Counted from the stretch's first letter, positions 14,201 through 25,529 are shown. The stretch is DNA of 64,000 nucleotides from Siderastrea siderea (GCA_964030785.1 OZ034968.1:29315686-29379685); one strand, 5' to 3'. Translations and numbers: made by a program. The notes: generated by a model not told the origin, from the letters alone.

Positions 14201-14534
14201 CAGATTCAAAAGTTTGTGCTGGATTTTAAGGGTCAGTCCTTGTGTACTTGTTATCGATTTCATTTTCATAGCATTGTGCGGTGGGTGGTTGGCTGGTTTG
14301 TTGACTTCGAATTTTAATTGTTCCTGGTGAATTTTCACTAACAATTAGTCTACAACTGATTGGATATATTTAGAAGACGATATGTCGCACTTTTTTAATG
14401 GTTTCTTGGACTGGAAGAAAGAATACAACATGCCCAGGGGCACTCTTTCGCAACAGTGTTTAAGAAAATGCCAATATTGAAATTGCATAACATTACCTTA
14501 TCTCCTCGCCTATTCGAGTTCTTAATTTCCTCTT
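2279..14534 (-). CDS. TPR-repeat protein, 3' part of a multi-exon gene
   Basis: Nine minus-strand exons join with GT-AG borders and consistent phase: 14497-14534, 12730-12906, 12533-12569, 8958-9079, 6175-6354, 5392-5428, 4073-4194, 2512-2589 and 2279-2377 (stop TAG at 2279-2281). The deduced 295 residues carry repeated TPR helices, for example NNRGRVEFQDGRYENA, NRAACYLKL, KEAYKDCDLALLLNP, RRQGNLCFQKSKYDEAM and EAALRDCDEADRLVP. The repeats come as two similar blocks, each ending in a 37-nt exon, which suggests an internal duplication. The tail is lysine-rich (KSKKKPKRGNKRKK), so nuclear or nucleic-acid contact is possible. TPR proteins are usually scaffolds or co-chaperone adaptors; the exact family is not recognised. 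The exon at 14497-14534 is less certain than the rest. The start codon was not found and probably lies beyond the retroelement cluster at 15.6-25 kb. Introns hold MITEs, a SINE and a recombinase remnant. Confidence 0.82.
5856..6137. repeat. MITE with GTTGTTCAAAGC inverted ends
   Basis: GTGGTTGTTCAAAGCCTG near 5860 is mirrored by GCTTTGAACAACCGGGC near 6119-6136. The 280-bp segment lies in an intron of the TPR gene. The sequence just before it (5590-5850) is also repeat-like ('aggatgcggatcc' type and 'gaggca..gcctca' motifs), but its borders are unclear. Confidence 0.45.
6384..6554. repeat. 171-bp MITE with 7-bp target duplication
   Basis: The ends are CAGGGGCGGATCCAGG and CCTGGATCCGCCGCTG, inverted copies of each other with few mismatches. 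The direct repeat CTTACAT flanks both sides (6377-6383 and 6555-6561). CAGGGG ends suggest a hAT-derived element. It sits only about 30 bp upstream, in transcript sense, of the splice acceptor of the TPR exon at 6175-6354. GGATCCGCC motifs recur at about 5625 and 48050. Confidence 0.75.
7012..7112. repeat. One-ended fragment of the GTGCCACACGG MITE family
   Basis: The stretch of 'accgcaaaaa', 'acccgcaaaaat' and 'tagtgccacacggta' matches the right end of the larger element at 20353-20911. The left inverted end is not visible. The remaining intron sequence from about 6720 to 8957 shows nothing else I can support. Confidence 0.5.
9518..9840 (+). repeat. tRNA-derived SINE
   Basis: The head contains TAGTATAATGG, which fits the RNA polymerase III A box (TRGYNNANNGG). 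About 50 bp later GGTTCTAGGC resembles a degenerate B box. The body, with 'gggtaaccctgtgatagg' and 'catcccatccagggggga', recurs reversed at about 31310-31470, so it belongs to a dispersed family. It is too degenerate to be a working tRNA gene. Confidence 0.6.
9841..10800. other. Non-coding stretch, nothing recognised
   Basis: This is intronic sequence of the TPR gene between exons 8958-9079 and 12533-12569. No coding pattern, inverted repeat or low-complexity tract stood out. Confidence 0.4.
10801..11343 (-). pseudogene. Remnant of a Crypton-type / KIAA1958-like tyrosine recombinase gene
   Basis: A minus-strand frame at 11065-11343 contains LPEEELNLLLCKSF followed by DGTEYSEVF. This pattern (acidic linker, 'eLn.lLc.F', then 'DG.eYep') is typical of the N-terminal region of KIAA1958/QRICH1-like tyrosine recombinases common in cnidarian genomes. 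A second frame at 10801-11037 ends GVFAGAMSGNFNNC, which resembles the C-terminal tail of the same proteins. The catalytic core between the two is missing, so this would be an internally deleted, inactive copy inside a TPR-gene intron. The family call rests on remembered motif patterns and is tentative. Confidence 0.4.
11360..12532. other. Intronic sequence, nothing recognised
   Basis: Near-duplicate short phrases occur ('cccaaacatgtctctt' at about 11604 and 11760, and 'gagtccca' at about 11950-11990). No complete element or exon could be defined. Confidence 0.35.
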
Positions 14535-15640
14535 CTGTAATATAAACCGTAAAAAATGAAGAAGTATAGAAATCCTGGTAAGCATTTGCATAAATTGCGT
14601 AAAAGCAGGAATGCCCCTGGAAAGAGCTGTAACTTTAACCGTGAAATTTCTCTGTTAATTGCGAAAAAACAAGATAAGTAACTGCATGTGCACAAATGCG
14701 GCATCATTTAAGCAGGTTTTGTAGTCTCATAAGGCACCCACAATATCAATGAAAACATATGTGAGCAAGATTATAAAAACAGATTATAAAAACAGACTAA
14801 AGAATGGTTTAGGTATTTTGTTTTATAGTACAGCTTTACAGTTACGTTTGTATAGAAATTGGCTTCACTTTGCAAGAAAACAAGTTTTAGTCATAGCTGA
14901 TATAACTGAAACAACTGTGCACAAGAAAAGTTTTATTCAACTTGCAACCATGTGGAGAATGGCATCATGGGACACTGAGACATGACTGCATTAACACAGT
15001 GTTTTCTTTTGCAAATTGTTTCTAAAAAGCATCTGAATTGATCCAGTAGAAAAACACACCACTTGAAGTCTTACATCTGATGTAATGATTCTTAGATATG
15101 ATGCAATTAAAATATAAATAAAAAAACGTAATGTTATCACATCCATCTGCTGTTATCTAAAGAGGAAATAGTAACAAGGGGATCTTCCTAGAAAAGCTCA
15201 GCAGAGCTTGCTAAGATCTCCTGCCATTATATTGCAATTAGCCGATTAATTGTATTATGGAAAAGAGATATAATGGACGGAATTTAAAAAAAGTCTGTTT
15301 AATTCTGCGGTAGAGTTGTAATTCATCTTTGAATCATCAAATCCTTCTTCTGGTTTGCAAAAATGAGAGATCTGTAATGATCTAAAAACGGCATACACAC
15401 AATGAAAATGTATGTCAGTAGTTACATTACAAAAGTTGAAACTTAAGAAAAAAAACGGACATCACATTGTGATGAGTTTTATTACAAAATCTACATTGTA
15501 TGCTTAGCTCTAGATGTGAGATCTCACTCTTGAAAGTTTGATAGATAAAGTGGTCATTTAATTCTACTATGCCCAACCCAATACACAGGAAATTACAGGC
15601 TGGGGCTAGACTAGAATTATTAATAGCATTATATATCTGA
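14535..15640. other. Non-coding stretch upstream of the known TPR exons
   Basis: The missing 5' exons of the TPR gene were looked for here on the minus strand, and none was convincing. Small A/T-rich frames are present but have no domain-like pattern. Confidence 0.35.
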
Positions 15641-15885
15641 TTACTTGATTTTTAGTTATACTTGGCCAATGCAAATGTACATCAGTAGTTTGTACATTGA
15701 TGTGACAATAAAAGTGTCATGATAGAGGTTGACTGTAAACCAAGACATGATTTGTGATTGCCTCATTGTACACGTGTGGGGGAATCTAGACTTTGGAACC
15801 ACAGCTTTGAGAGTTATAGTGTATTAAATCAAAATCATTTATTAGAAAACTGACTTGTTTGATGCCTTGTTCGGCTTTCAAAACA
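15640..15885 (+). repeat. Probable 5' LTR end of older retroelement A, with adjacent primer site
   Basis: The sequence ending 'ggctttcaaaaca' at 15885 is followed at 15886-15902 by TGGTGTCAGAAGCGGGA. This is a typical primer-binding site placed right after the 5' LTR of Gypsy/BEL-type elements. The left LTR border is not defined (15640 is a guess) and no matching 3' LTR was found downstream. Confidence 0.45.
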
Positions 15886-16472
15886 TGGTGTCAGAAGCGG
15901 GATTCATATGTTAAGCGACATGTCCAACACAGAAGATACAAAGACAAAAAAAGAACAACCTTTGGATTCACAGATATTGCAGCAAGCGACGGCAGAAAGT
16001 CAAAACATTATGGCCACAGCATCGGCAAGTCTGCCAACTTTACCACCCGGATTGAAACCATCACCGCCCCTTACGACCAATAGAAACCCAGGGTTGTCCC
16101 TAACAGCCGGCAGCCGGTAGAATTAACCGGCTACTTGGGTCGTTTGTGCCGGCTACTTTTGTGATATATATTTTTTAAAGGCAAATCATTTGTTCCTTTA
16201 CTGGCGCAGATATATGAAAATGAAACTTATTTCCCATTGCAGTTTATTGACTTAAAAATAATCTGGTTGGGACAGAGCTACACAATTGTTAGTTCATTAC
16301 GCTGAGTTTTGGGAATTACATGCAGAAAACCACTGAAGGCACGAGTTTATACAGTCAAATAAAATTGAAGAGTTACGATTACATTTGGAACTGACATTAT
16401 TGGAAATTTGTGCTCAGAATCAAGGAAATTCCATTTCTGGGGACTTAAAATGTAAACATTTCCTGGGGGGAG

Positions 16473-16606
16473 TGTTATGGACTCCCTGTGCGTTTACCAT
16501 AATTATATAGTAATTACATGCGCACACATAGATTCAATAAAACGTGTTTGCAGTGAACCGCCATGTTGTCCGGGTGCATTCCTAGATCTCTTGTCAATAC
16601 ATGACA
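16473..16606 (+). repeat. 5' LTR of element B
   Basis: This 134-bp repeat contains the polyadenylation-type AATAAA inside 'attcaataaaacg'. The same segment is present in the 3' LTR. Confidence 0.9.
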
Positions 16607-18770
16607 ATTTTGGCGACGAGAACGGGATCTTAGGGTTATTTTACTGCGGAAAAAGTGAAAGAAATTCCTAAACAAGATCCACACGGCGTCTCAAGATGTC
16701 AACCGAGACTGATGCGGCACAAAATCCGGTTAGGAACATCGGAAAAGTTCAGAAGTTCGCAGTGGGAACCGACTTCGAAGCGTATGCAGAACAGCTAGAA
16801 TTCTTCTTCGTGGCCAATGGAGTGACCGACTCGAAACAGAAAGCCGTCCTGTTAACTAATCTTCCCACCGAAACGTACCAGTTGGCGAAAGATTTGGTGG
16901 CCCCGATATTGTTAAGAGATGATTCTCTCACGTATGACACGATCATAGAGCGTCTCCAGAAGCAATTGAAGCCCCAGAAATCTGCGCTAGTCGCCAGGTA
17001 TGAGTTTGACAACCGAGCGCGAAACGCAGGAGAAACGGTGAGTCAGTATGTTGCTGTTCTAAAGCATCAAGCTACTGATTGCAAGTTTAATGAGGCCATG
17101 CGACTGGAAAGGCTCAGAGATAGATTGGTTTCGGGTATTCGAGATAAGAGAATGATGTCAGAGCTATTGAAACTCAAACTCGAGGAACTGACATTTGACA
17201 TTGCGTTAGCGAAATGCATCACTATTGAGCAATCTTACAAGGATGTTGAAGCTCTCCAGGGGGGTAAAAAGTCAAACCCAGTTGATTTGTTATCCAAGTC
17301 AAGGCCAAACAAGAAGCCTAAACCTAAGAAGGAAGCTAGACCTTCAGAGAAAAAGAGTTCCCCATCCCCTAAAGAGCCAGGTGATCAAAGTTGCTACCGT
17401 TGTTTGGGAAATCATGATCATAAAAGTTGTCCGTACAAAAGGGAAAAATGTCACCACTGTAACAACACCGGCCATATTGTGAGGGCTTGTAAATCCAAGA
17501 AAAGGGAGACACAAGCTGCCCGACCTCCAGTAAATTATGTGGACAGTGATGACGGAGACAGCGATGACTACTTAGGATCCCTTGAGGTTAATAACGTGAG
17601 TGACAAGGAACATGTGATATGGGTCAGCCCCGAAGAACAGGGAAGGGTGGTCAAGATGGAAGTAGACACAGGTTCAGCTGTGTCTGTACTCCCATACAAA
17701 CAGTATAAGGAAAATTTTGGTCACGTGAAACTAGCAAAGAGCCATGTCACACTCAAAACCTACACTGGGCAGAAAATCACACCTAAGGGAGAGATGAAGT
17801 GTATTGTTAAGTTTAAGGGCCAAGAAAAGGAGTTAACCCTACAAGTGGTTGAGACACCAGGGCCAGCATTGTTTGGGCGTGACTGGCTCTCCAAAATTCA
17901 GCTGGACTGGGGTGAAATCAAAGCCCTTAAGCTTAGCCAGACGCCGGAAGGGGTGATGCAGCACAAAGTGGATCAGTTGTTGCAGAAGTACGAGTCTGTA
18001 TTTTCTGAGGACGTAGGCACACTTAAAGGCCACAAGGCTGATTTAAAAGTTGAGGAAGGCTGCCAGCCTAGCTTTCATAAGCCACGTCAAGTTCCATATG
18101 CACTTCGCACCAGGGTAGAAGCAGAATTGACACGTTTAGAGGAGGACGGTATTCTGTCTAAGGTAGAATACAGTAAATGGGCTACCCCGATTGTCCCGGT
18201 AGTTAAGCGAAATGGATCAGTGCACGTCTGTGGCGATTTCAAGGTCTCGGTCAATCCAGTTCTTCTTGCAGAACAGTATCCTCTGCCGCGCATAGAGGAT
18301 ATTTTTGCGAATTTGGCTAGGGGAAAACATTTTAGCAAACTTGATCTACGCCAAGCTTATCACCAGATGGAAGTAACAGAGGAATCCAAGAAATACCTCA
18401 CGAAGAATACGCACAAGGGTCTTTTTCAATACAATTGGTTCGTTTTTGGTGTTACTTCAAGTCCAGCGATTTGGCAACGTGCCACAGACCAGGTATTACA
18501 GGGAATACCTGGCACCCAGTGTATCCTCGATGACATGATCATCTCGGGCAAAACCGATGAAGAGCATTTGGAGAATTTAGAGAGCGTGCTTAAGCGACTG
18601 CAAGACGCGGGTCTGAAGGCAAACAAAGAGAAGTGCGAGTTCTTCAGGGATAGAGTTCAGTTCTGTGGGCATGAGATCGACAGAGAAGGTCTCCACAAGA
18701 CACAAGAGAAGATTGAGGCAGTAGTTAGCGTGCCAAGACCTGAGAATGTGTCACAGCTTCGCTCATTTTT

Positions 18771-21700
18771 GAGCTATTTTGTCTACAAAATAGCCTCATA
18801 GTCGGCATGCAGCCTCAAGTTTCTGGGAAGGTTGGTTCTTTGGTTGGTTGGTTGGTTTTTGGGTGGACCATGGTCGGCATTCCCGATGAATGTCGAATTT
18901 TACCGAAAGGCTAGTTGTCAGGGCCGGAACAAAAATGCAGATGAGAACACACGGAAAATTCCGCAACTGAAGCGACACGACGAAAGTGTCCGTATTTCAT
19001 TTGTTTGACGTTGGATATTTATATATCCAAGAGAAATGGCTGGCTTCCTTGTGGTAGGCTTCCTAAAAAAAAGGAATCGTCAGCACAAACCTGGTTTAAA
19101 CGTGAGTGGAAGTGAGTTCTAGTAAATAATTCGTGGGTTATCTGATATTTATGATGTTCGGTCTAAGAAATATTTGTCAGCTTCGTTTGTTTTGGTAGAT
19201 AAGAATTGGAATAAATCCTTTGTACGCATGCGCAAAACTTACGTTTGGAGTTATATGGTTCAACTTTAGAGTGTGAGAAATAACGTGACTTCTGTGCAGG
19301 GATGTCTCATAGTAAATGATGGTAAATAGATGGCAAGTAGTTTGGAGGTATAAAAAGGGCAGAATCGTGAATTTCGAACTAAAACGAATTATTGTTCGCA
19401 CCTTTTGGTAGGTTTTAAAATTAATGCCCATGCCACTCGATCACTAGGTCCGTCAGAGGCACAAGGTCGGCAAGGAAAAAGATTGTATGGGTGGCATAAA
19501 CGTTGCTCGTACGTGCGATTAATTAAGCGCAAAGTTAGAGGCGACTTCCCAGAGAAATGGGTTTCTGCTTAGGCTGCGTGGCGGTAGCGGGATTGGTTTG
19601 TACAAAGTTTGAGCGGAAAGATCAGCACGACAATCAAATCAAATCAAAACAATTATCACCGCCAATACGAAGACAAAAACGTAATAGCTCCACGCAAGAT
19701 TCATTTCACAGTTTTATAGACAAAAAAAATCGGTTATCATTTTCCAGATGAAAAAAAAACGCATAAATTTACTCATTACCCGCTTCCTTTTAAGTTTCTC
19801 TCTTTGTTACACACTCTAGCTGCCACGAAAGCCAATAAAAAGCGCCGAAAACGAACTTATGACAGTCTCGTGACTCGCCATTGAACTTTGTCTCATCACT
19901 TGTTTGTACGTGACAAAACACCACTTGTTTACACTAAACAGTAACCTGATGTCACGCTCAATCAACATAACAGTTCTTTACACATGAAACGACCCACACC
20001 AAACATTATCACATGACTGCCTGGCCGTGCGATAAAATCCCCCCCCCCCACCCCCACCCCCGGAGCTATTAAAGCAAAATTTGGCCTTGACTTGATCACG
20101 TGTACTCCATGTGATAAAATTCACGTTGTTTACCAAACAGGCGAACCACTCCATTATTCTCGAATTCGCTCATTTAAAATTCCAACGATTCCTTCGCCCA
20201 TTACCACCTCTCTACATAACAAAACATCCCTTAATATTATTTTCACCCAGTTTTGCATCTTACTTTCACATCAAAACGCTCATGAAAACAAAATTTATTC
20301 GCTGAACACAACCACTGATTTTTGCGTGGCTTCAGCGAAGCTGAGACCACTACCGTGTGGCACCAATATTTTTGCGGGAGTTTAATTTTGCGAGTGGCGA
20401 TTTTTTTGTGTGTTTTGCGGGACTAATTTTTGCGATTTGGGAAACTGTTTATTCTTCCTTGGAATTAATTTTTGCGATTTTCTGGAAGCCGCCTTGTATT
20501 AGGAATTATAACATTCTCGTTTTTTGAGTATAAACAATCGAATGCAGGTGAACAACATGCAGATGTATAACACGTTAAATCAGTTAATCAATGGAGTACC
20601 TTCCGACGATCCTTTTCTTTAAAGCTCTTAACAGCTTAATACTTGTAATGTACTGACTGCAATTTCATCGTTTTAATTCTGAATGTTTTGCTTCTAATTT
20701 CGTTTTATTTTTGAACGAAAGAGACGGCTTAAATAAATGGGCACCAACATAATATTACATCACATGTAAAAGGCGATGTTTGTATACAAATTTCGACAGT
20801 GGAGTAAATTTTTGCGGGAATTATTTTTTTCGCAGGAACTTTTGCAGCGGATCGTGAAAAAACCGCGAAAATCCCAAAAATTTGAATCCGGAAAAAATTA
20901 GTGCCACATGGTATGTCAGCACGTGCGACGTTTCTGGCTTTTTTGACAGTTTGCTGCATGACTAGTCACGCAAGAGTTGCACAAGTCACACAATGGCATG
21001 ATCTTTTCTAACAAGGCACGCTTATTACTCGATTTTAGCCGTGTGTTCCAAAATGTAAGTCCGTGTGAAATAATGTGGAAAATGAAACAGAGCTTATATA
21101 TATATTTGTCTGGATGCGGGAGTTGCCACGTTCGTCAAGCATGATGTCACGCAAGAAGAAGACGTGCGTGACTTTCTAGATCGGCTATTCTCTTCTGGTT
21201 CAAACATTACTAAATTAATTTTTGTGACAAGTTACGCTTCCTACTAGATCCAAAATATTTGTCCATGGAAAAATAATCTTTATAATTGAAAGCCACAAAA
21301 TTAAATTTCAATCCATTGAGCTTCCGAGAAACATCTGAGAATGAGCTTCAGAAAGGACTGTTTTGAATTATTTTTTTTGTCCCATATTCACACTGTTGTC
21401 AGATATTTTACAGATTTTATCTCACTTTCTTCTTGTTTTGTCGTAAGTTGAAGCCACACTTGTACGTATTAGCGTACCATCTATTTGATCAATGACTTAT
21501 ACGAATTCGAAACCACTAACATAAACTCAAACATTGATCTTTGATCACCCTCATTCTGTAAAAGCCCTGGGAACGAGGTTGCACAATGTCGGACACAGCT
21601 CCACTGATAAGGTAAACTCTGTCTAAAAACCAATACTTTTCGAATGCTCAACGCTACTCAAATAAACAACATCCCAATAGTGTACCTTGGTACACGCACG

Positions 21701-21773
21701 TTCATTCAACAACCATTTCCGTACCTCTTCTTGACAGCTACAAAATAGCTCACGCACGCTATGCGTGCCTATG
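18771..21773. mobile_element. 3-kb insertion inside the reverse transcriptase of element B
   Basis: The Gypsy reverse transcriptase reads cleanly up to 'cgctcattttt' and resumes at 'ttagggctcgtt', so everything between is inserted. TGAGCTATTTTGT occurs at the left end, and its reverse complement ACAAAATAGCTCA lies near the right end (about 21738). GCACGCTATGCGTGC forms a small hairpin 8 bp before the right border. No transposase is recognisable. A poly-C tract lies at 20040-20060 and a separate MITE at 20353-20911. The superfamily is unknown. Confidence 0.6.
20353..20911. repeat. MITE with CCGTGTGGCAC inverted ends and TA duplication
   Basis: The left end is CCGTGTGGCACCAATATTTT. The right end, reversed, is CCATGTGGCACTAATTTTTT. 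Both are flanked by TA (20351-20352 and 20912-20913), as in Tc1/mariner-type MITEs. 'TTTTGCGG' repeats fill the termini. A one-ended relative lies at 7012-7112. Confidence 0.7.
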
Positions 21774-23920
21774 TTTAGGGCTCGTTAACTATTACAACCG
21801 CTTCTTGCCTAATGCATCCACAGTTCTCCACCCACTTCACCAGTTGGTAGAGCAAAACAGCAAATGGCAGTGGACTGAACAGTGCGAGCAAGCCTTCACA
21901 GAGGCTAAGCGCATGTTTACATCTGAGCAGGTGCTAACGCATTATGATCCAGCGTTACCAGTTAGGCTTGCATGTGATGCTTCACCAACCGGCATCGGTG
22001 CGGTTCTTTCACACGTCATGCCTGATGGCAGCGAAAGGCCAGTAGCTTTTGCGTCCCGATCGTTAACCTAGACAGAACGTAAGCGCAAGTACGCCCAGAT
22101 TGACAAGGAGGCATTGTCCATCGCATGGGGGGTAAAACAGTTCCATGTGTACCTCTATGGGAGGCGGTTCACACTCATTACAGACCACAAGCCCCTCACT
22201 GCCATTTTCCACCCAGAGAAGGGAGTTTCTGCCATGACGGCAGCAAGACTCCAGCGCTAGGCTATGTTCCTGGCTGGCTTCGATTACAAGATAGAGTATA
22301 AGAGTACGACCAAGCACTGCAATGCTGATGGACTGTCTCGGCTCCCCCTTCAGCAAAAAGAGAGGGAGGAGATGGAAGTGGATTCGTCAGAGGTGTTCCA
22401 CGCAACCCAGTTTGAGCCATTACCTGTAACCAGTGAGGCAGTTGCTAGAGAAACACGTCGTGACCCAGTCCTAGCAAGGGTGTACGAGTCCATCGTGAAA
22501 GGATGGTCTGCTCGGGTTGGTGGAGACAAGCCTTACTACGAGGGGCGCAATGAACTGACGGTTCACCAAGGTTGCATTCTATGGGGAATGAGAGTGGTAA
22601 TCCCCAATAAGCTCCAAGACAGAGTGTTGGAGGAGCTGCACGACGGGCATCTGGGTGTGGTAAAAATGAAAGCACTGGCGAGGAGCTACGTCTGGTGGCC
22701 TAATATCAGTGGCCAACTGGAAGAGTTAGCGAAAGCCTGCAGTGGGTGTCAGCACAACCAGAAGAGCCTACTAAAGCACCATTGCATCCGTGGGAGTGGG
22801 CCACTACACCATAGCAACGCATACACATCAACTATGCCGGCCCATTCCAGAACTCGATGTTCTTAGTAGTTGTCGATGCACACAGTAAGTGGCCGGAAGT
22901 GGTTCCTATTAGTTCCACCACTTCAAGTTCGACCATCGAAGTCCTACGCGATTTATTCGCCAGATTTGGAATTCCTGAACAGATCGTTAGTGACAATGGT
23001 GCACAATTCGTTTCTGAGGAGTTCCAGGCATTTGTCAGGTCCAATGGCATCCGCCATTTAACGTCAGCACCATACCATCCGGCTACAAACGGTCTAGCTG
23101 AGAGGGCTGTACAAACTTTCAAGCAAGCATTACGTTCCATGCATCAAAGCTCAAAGCCAGTGAAGGAAAAGTTGGCAAAGTTTCTCATAGCTTATAGGAA
23201 CACTCCTCTCTCCACTACCGGTGTGAGCCCTGCACAGTTACACCTTGGAAGACCGTTGCGCACTCGCCTAGATTTGGTGAAACCTAACTTGAACCGTAAG
23301 ATGGTTAACCAACAGCATCAGCAGAGCTTTAGGGCCACGAATGAGAAGGGTAGACAGTGTCATCAGTTAGAGGTTGGTGACTCTGTGATGTCACGAGATT
23401 ATCGGGGGGATCTGAAGTGGCGTTCGGGGCTGATTGTCAAGAAGACAGGTCCGCTGATGTACGAGGTGCAGGCGGCACCTGGGATTATTTGGCGTCGACA
23501 TATCGACCAGCTGAAGCCAACGGCGGCTGAGCCCGACACTGTTGAGGTCAGCCAACCAGAAGTGGTCAGCCTACCACCAGTACCAATCCAACAGAGTGCA
23601 CCACCCGATGTGGTTGGTACAGTTCCAGAGGATCCCGTGGCAGATCAACCGGAGATGGTTTCTGTTCCCTCACCTGTAGCCACCGACCCCCCTGAAGTGA
23701 CTCCAGTCAGTCCTATGGTCCGTGAGCGGCGGTACCCCCAGAGAGTGCGCAGGGCACCACAGAGACTCGATCTCTGAACTGTTTTTATTTTTCTTTGTTT
23801 TCTGTTTTTCTTAGAAACTGTAGGTTACCAGACACTGTTAGTCAATTTAGTTGTTTCCTTGAGATTGTATCTTAGACTCAGTCTACAAACTAGGGACAGA
23901 TCATTTTTGTCTGGAGGAAA

Positions 23921-24054
23921 TGTTATGGTCTCCCTGTGCATTTACCATATATTAATAGTAATTACATGCGCATGCATAGATTCAATAAAACGTGTTTGCA
24001 GTGAACCGCCATGTTGTCCGGGTGCTTTCTTAGATCTCTTGTCAATAAATGACA
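23921..24054 (+). repeat. 3' LTR of element B
   Basis: Same length as the 5' LTR and about 92% identical by eye. It is followed directly by the GGGAG target duplication. Confidence 0.9.
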
Positions 24055-24979
24055 GGGAGCATGCCCCCAGACCCCCCTAGAAGGGATCACCTTCGGCGCT
24101 CGATAATCACTATCCGGCCACTTAGAAATTTTTGCCAGCTACTTGTAAAGTTGTGGACAACCTCGGAAACCTGGCTGCAAACTGGACATGTTTTAAGCAA
24201 AACTGGGACAATGACACAACTGTGGCCAGACTGGATCAATTTGAAGGATTCAAGACCGCGATGTTCTTATCAGTAATTGGAGTAGACTTCCTTGAAAGTT
24301 TTGATGGAATGGACTTAAGTCCAGAGACAGATCACGAGATACCCAACAACATTGTGAAAAAGCTCAAAGAAATTTGCATTGGCAACACAAATGAAACGGA
24401 TGAAAAATTTATTTTTAATCGACACAATCAGGAGGAAAATAAAAGTGTCAATCGATAAGGGACAGCTTTTAGAAAGCTTGCACAGACATGCAATTTTTGC
24501 AGTTGCCTTCACGACTCGCTCATCAGAGATCATCTGGTTTTAGAAAATAGGGATGAATCTATTTGGAAGAAATTATTACAAGAGAAGAAGCTTAACCTTT
24601 TGTGTCATAGATATAGGGAGAAGCGGCGAGAGTCCTCACTGCCAATATTCGTCTTCAAGAGATCAAGAAACCATCGACATCCAGAACAGATGAAATTAAT
24701 GCAACTAAAACCAAGAAGACAGGAAACCAAAGACAATGAAGAGTACGGGAAACTAATCGCCTCTACTGGTATTGCAGAGGAAGTCGCAGACAAGGTGCCA
24801 GTGCCCAGCATATGGACAAACTCACAAGAGGAGTGGCCAACAGAACCATTCCTCTCAAGTCTGTTTGCAAGGTAATTCAAGCCAGCGATACGCATCAGCA
24901 AATCTCATAATGCAATCTCTAAATTATACAAATGCTTCGGATGACTTAACTCAGGAGACTCAGTCATGAGCCTAGACCT

Positions 24980-25520
24980 ATCCCCACAGCCTGAAGAAGA
25001 GGTCCTGGCTTTCCAAAGTCAACAACTGAGATCCAAAATCTATGCAACAATGAAAATCATGTCTTGCATTGCAGTCAACCTCCAGTTATTTAATTCCCAA
25101 AATCTTACCAAGAGAAAGGAAGATCCATAAGCTGAGTCTGCATTGCCTGAAATTATTAATTTGAAAGGACAATGATTTAATTGCTTTTGTAATTAAGTAT
25201 GCTTGCAAATTCAAATACTCTTTACATGCACTTTTTGCTTGTTTTTAGTGTACACCAACTGCACACTATATTTAAGTAATATTCACCAAAGTGGAGTTGA
25301 CAGGCTTGTAATGAATATTTACTGAGATGGCGCTATTAACTAAAAGGTAAAAATCCAACATTGACCACCAAGACTGACACCACACATTCAATTGGACTAT
25401 TATCGTGATGTCTAACAAGCCTATTACACTACATATACATAGAGAATGTCAACAATGCAGTATTTTAAGCTTGGTCGGTGAAAAAATAAGAAACATGGAA
25501 TATTCAGTTTAAAAAAGTCA
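24980..25520. other. Non-coding stretch after the gag remnant
   Basis: No pol sequence continues from gag of element A. Nothing else is recognised. Confidence 0.35.
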
Positions 25521-25529
25521 TCGGCACGA

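Larger units (their letters stand above)
16696..23777 (+). pseudogene. Gag-pol polyprotein of LTR element B, interrupted
   Basis: The frame opens at ATG 16696 and runs to 18801. It encodes gag (about residues 1-260) with two CCHC-like knuckles (CYRCLGNHDHKSC and CHHCNNTGHIVRAC), an aspartic protease (DTGSAVSVLP, about residue 330) and the start of reverse transcriptase (KLDLRQAYHQMEV and the catalytic LDD in CILDDMII). A 3-kb insertion cuts the reverse transcriptase at about 18771. Beyond 21774 come the thumb and RNase H (LACDASPTGIGAVLS), the integrase zinc region (HDGHLG...CSGCQ), the DDE core (VVVDAHSKW, SDNGAQF, NGLAERAVQ) and a C-terminal chromatin-binding-like tail ending at 23777. Damage: in-frame TAG at 22069-22071 and 22258-22260, a frame change near 22770, and another TAG at 22812-22814. 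The copy cannot make a full polyprotein. Confidence 0.9.
16473..24054 (+). mobile_element. LTR retrotransposon B, Ty3/Gypsy type, 7582 bp with nested insertion
   Basis: The two LTRs are both 134 bp (16473-16606 and 23921-24054), begin TGTTATGG and end ATGACA. I count about 11 differences between them. The 5-bp direct repeat GGGAG flanks the element (16468-16472 and 24055-24059), which proves insertion as a unit. A primer-binding site (TGGCGACGAGAACGGG, 16611-16626) follows the 5' LTR, and a purine-rich tract ('tctggaggaaa') precedes the 3' LTR. The gag-pol frame lies between them. LTRs this short are unusual. Allowing for the 3-kb secondary insertion, the original element was about 4.6 kb. 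Confidence 0.93.
16085..24144. repeat. MITE-like repeat split by LTR element B
   Basis: Sequence at 16085-16472 (starting CAGGGTTGTCCCTAACAGCC and containing CCGGCTAC motifs) and at 24055-24144 (starting GGGAGCATGCCCCCAGA) reads as one repeat once element B and one copy of its GGGAG duplication are ignored. Its GGGAGCATGCCCCCAGACCC motif is nearly identical to one in the MITE at 53389-53714, whose start also resembles this one. It therefore inserted into gag of element A before element B inserted into it. Confidence 0.55.
15908..24970 (+). pseudogene. Older LTR element A: gag remnant, split by later insertions
   Basis: The first part (about 15908-16083) follows the primer site and encodes a Ser/Pro-rich leader with PTLPPGLKPSPPLTT. 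The gag resumes at about 24145 with GNLAANWTCFKQNWDN, a hallmark of the gag core of K02A2.6-like Gypsy elements. It continues with IFNRHNQEE, then 'LRKLAQTCNFC' in another frame, and a degenerate zinc knuckle (CPAYGQTHKRSGQQNH) near 24800-24860. Frames shift and stops occur, and protease, reverse transcriptase and integrase are absent downstream. The 8-kb gap is filled by a MITE-like repeat and complete LTR element B. This is a dead copy. Confidence 0.65.
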
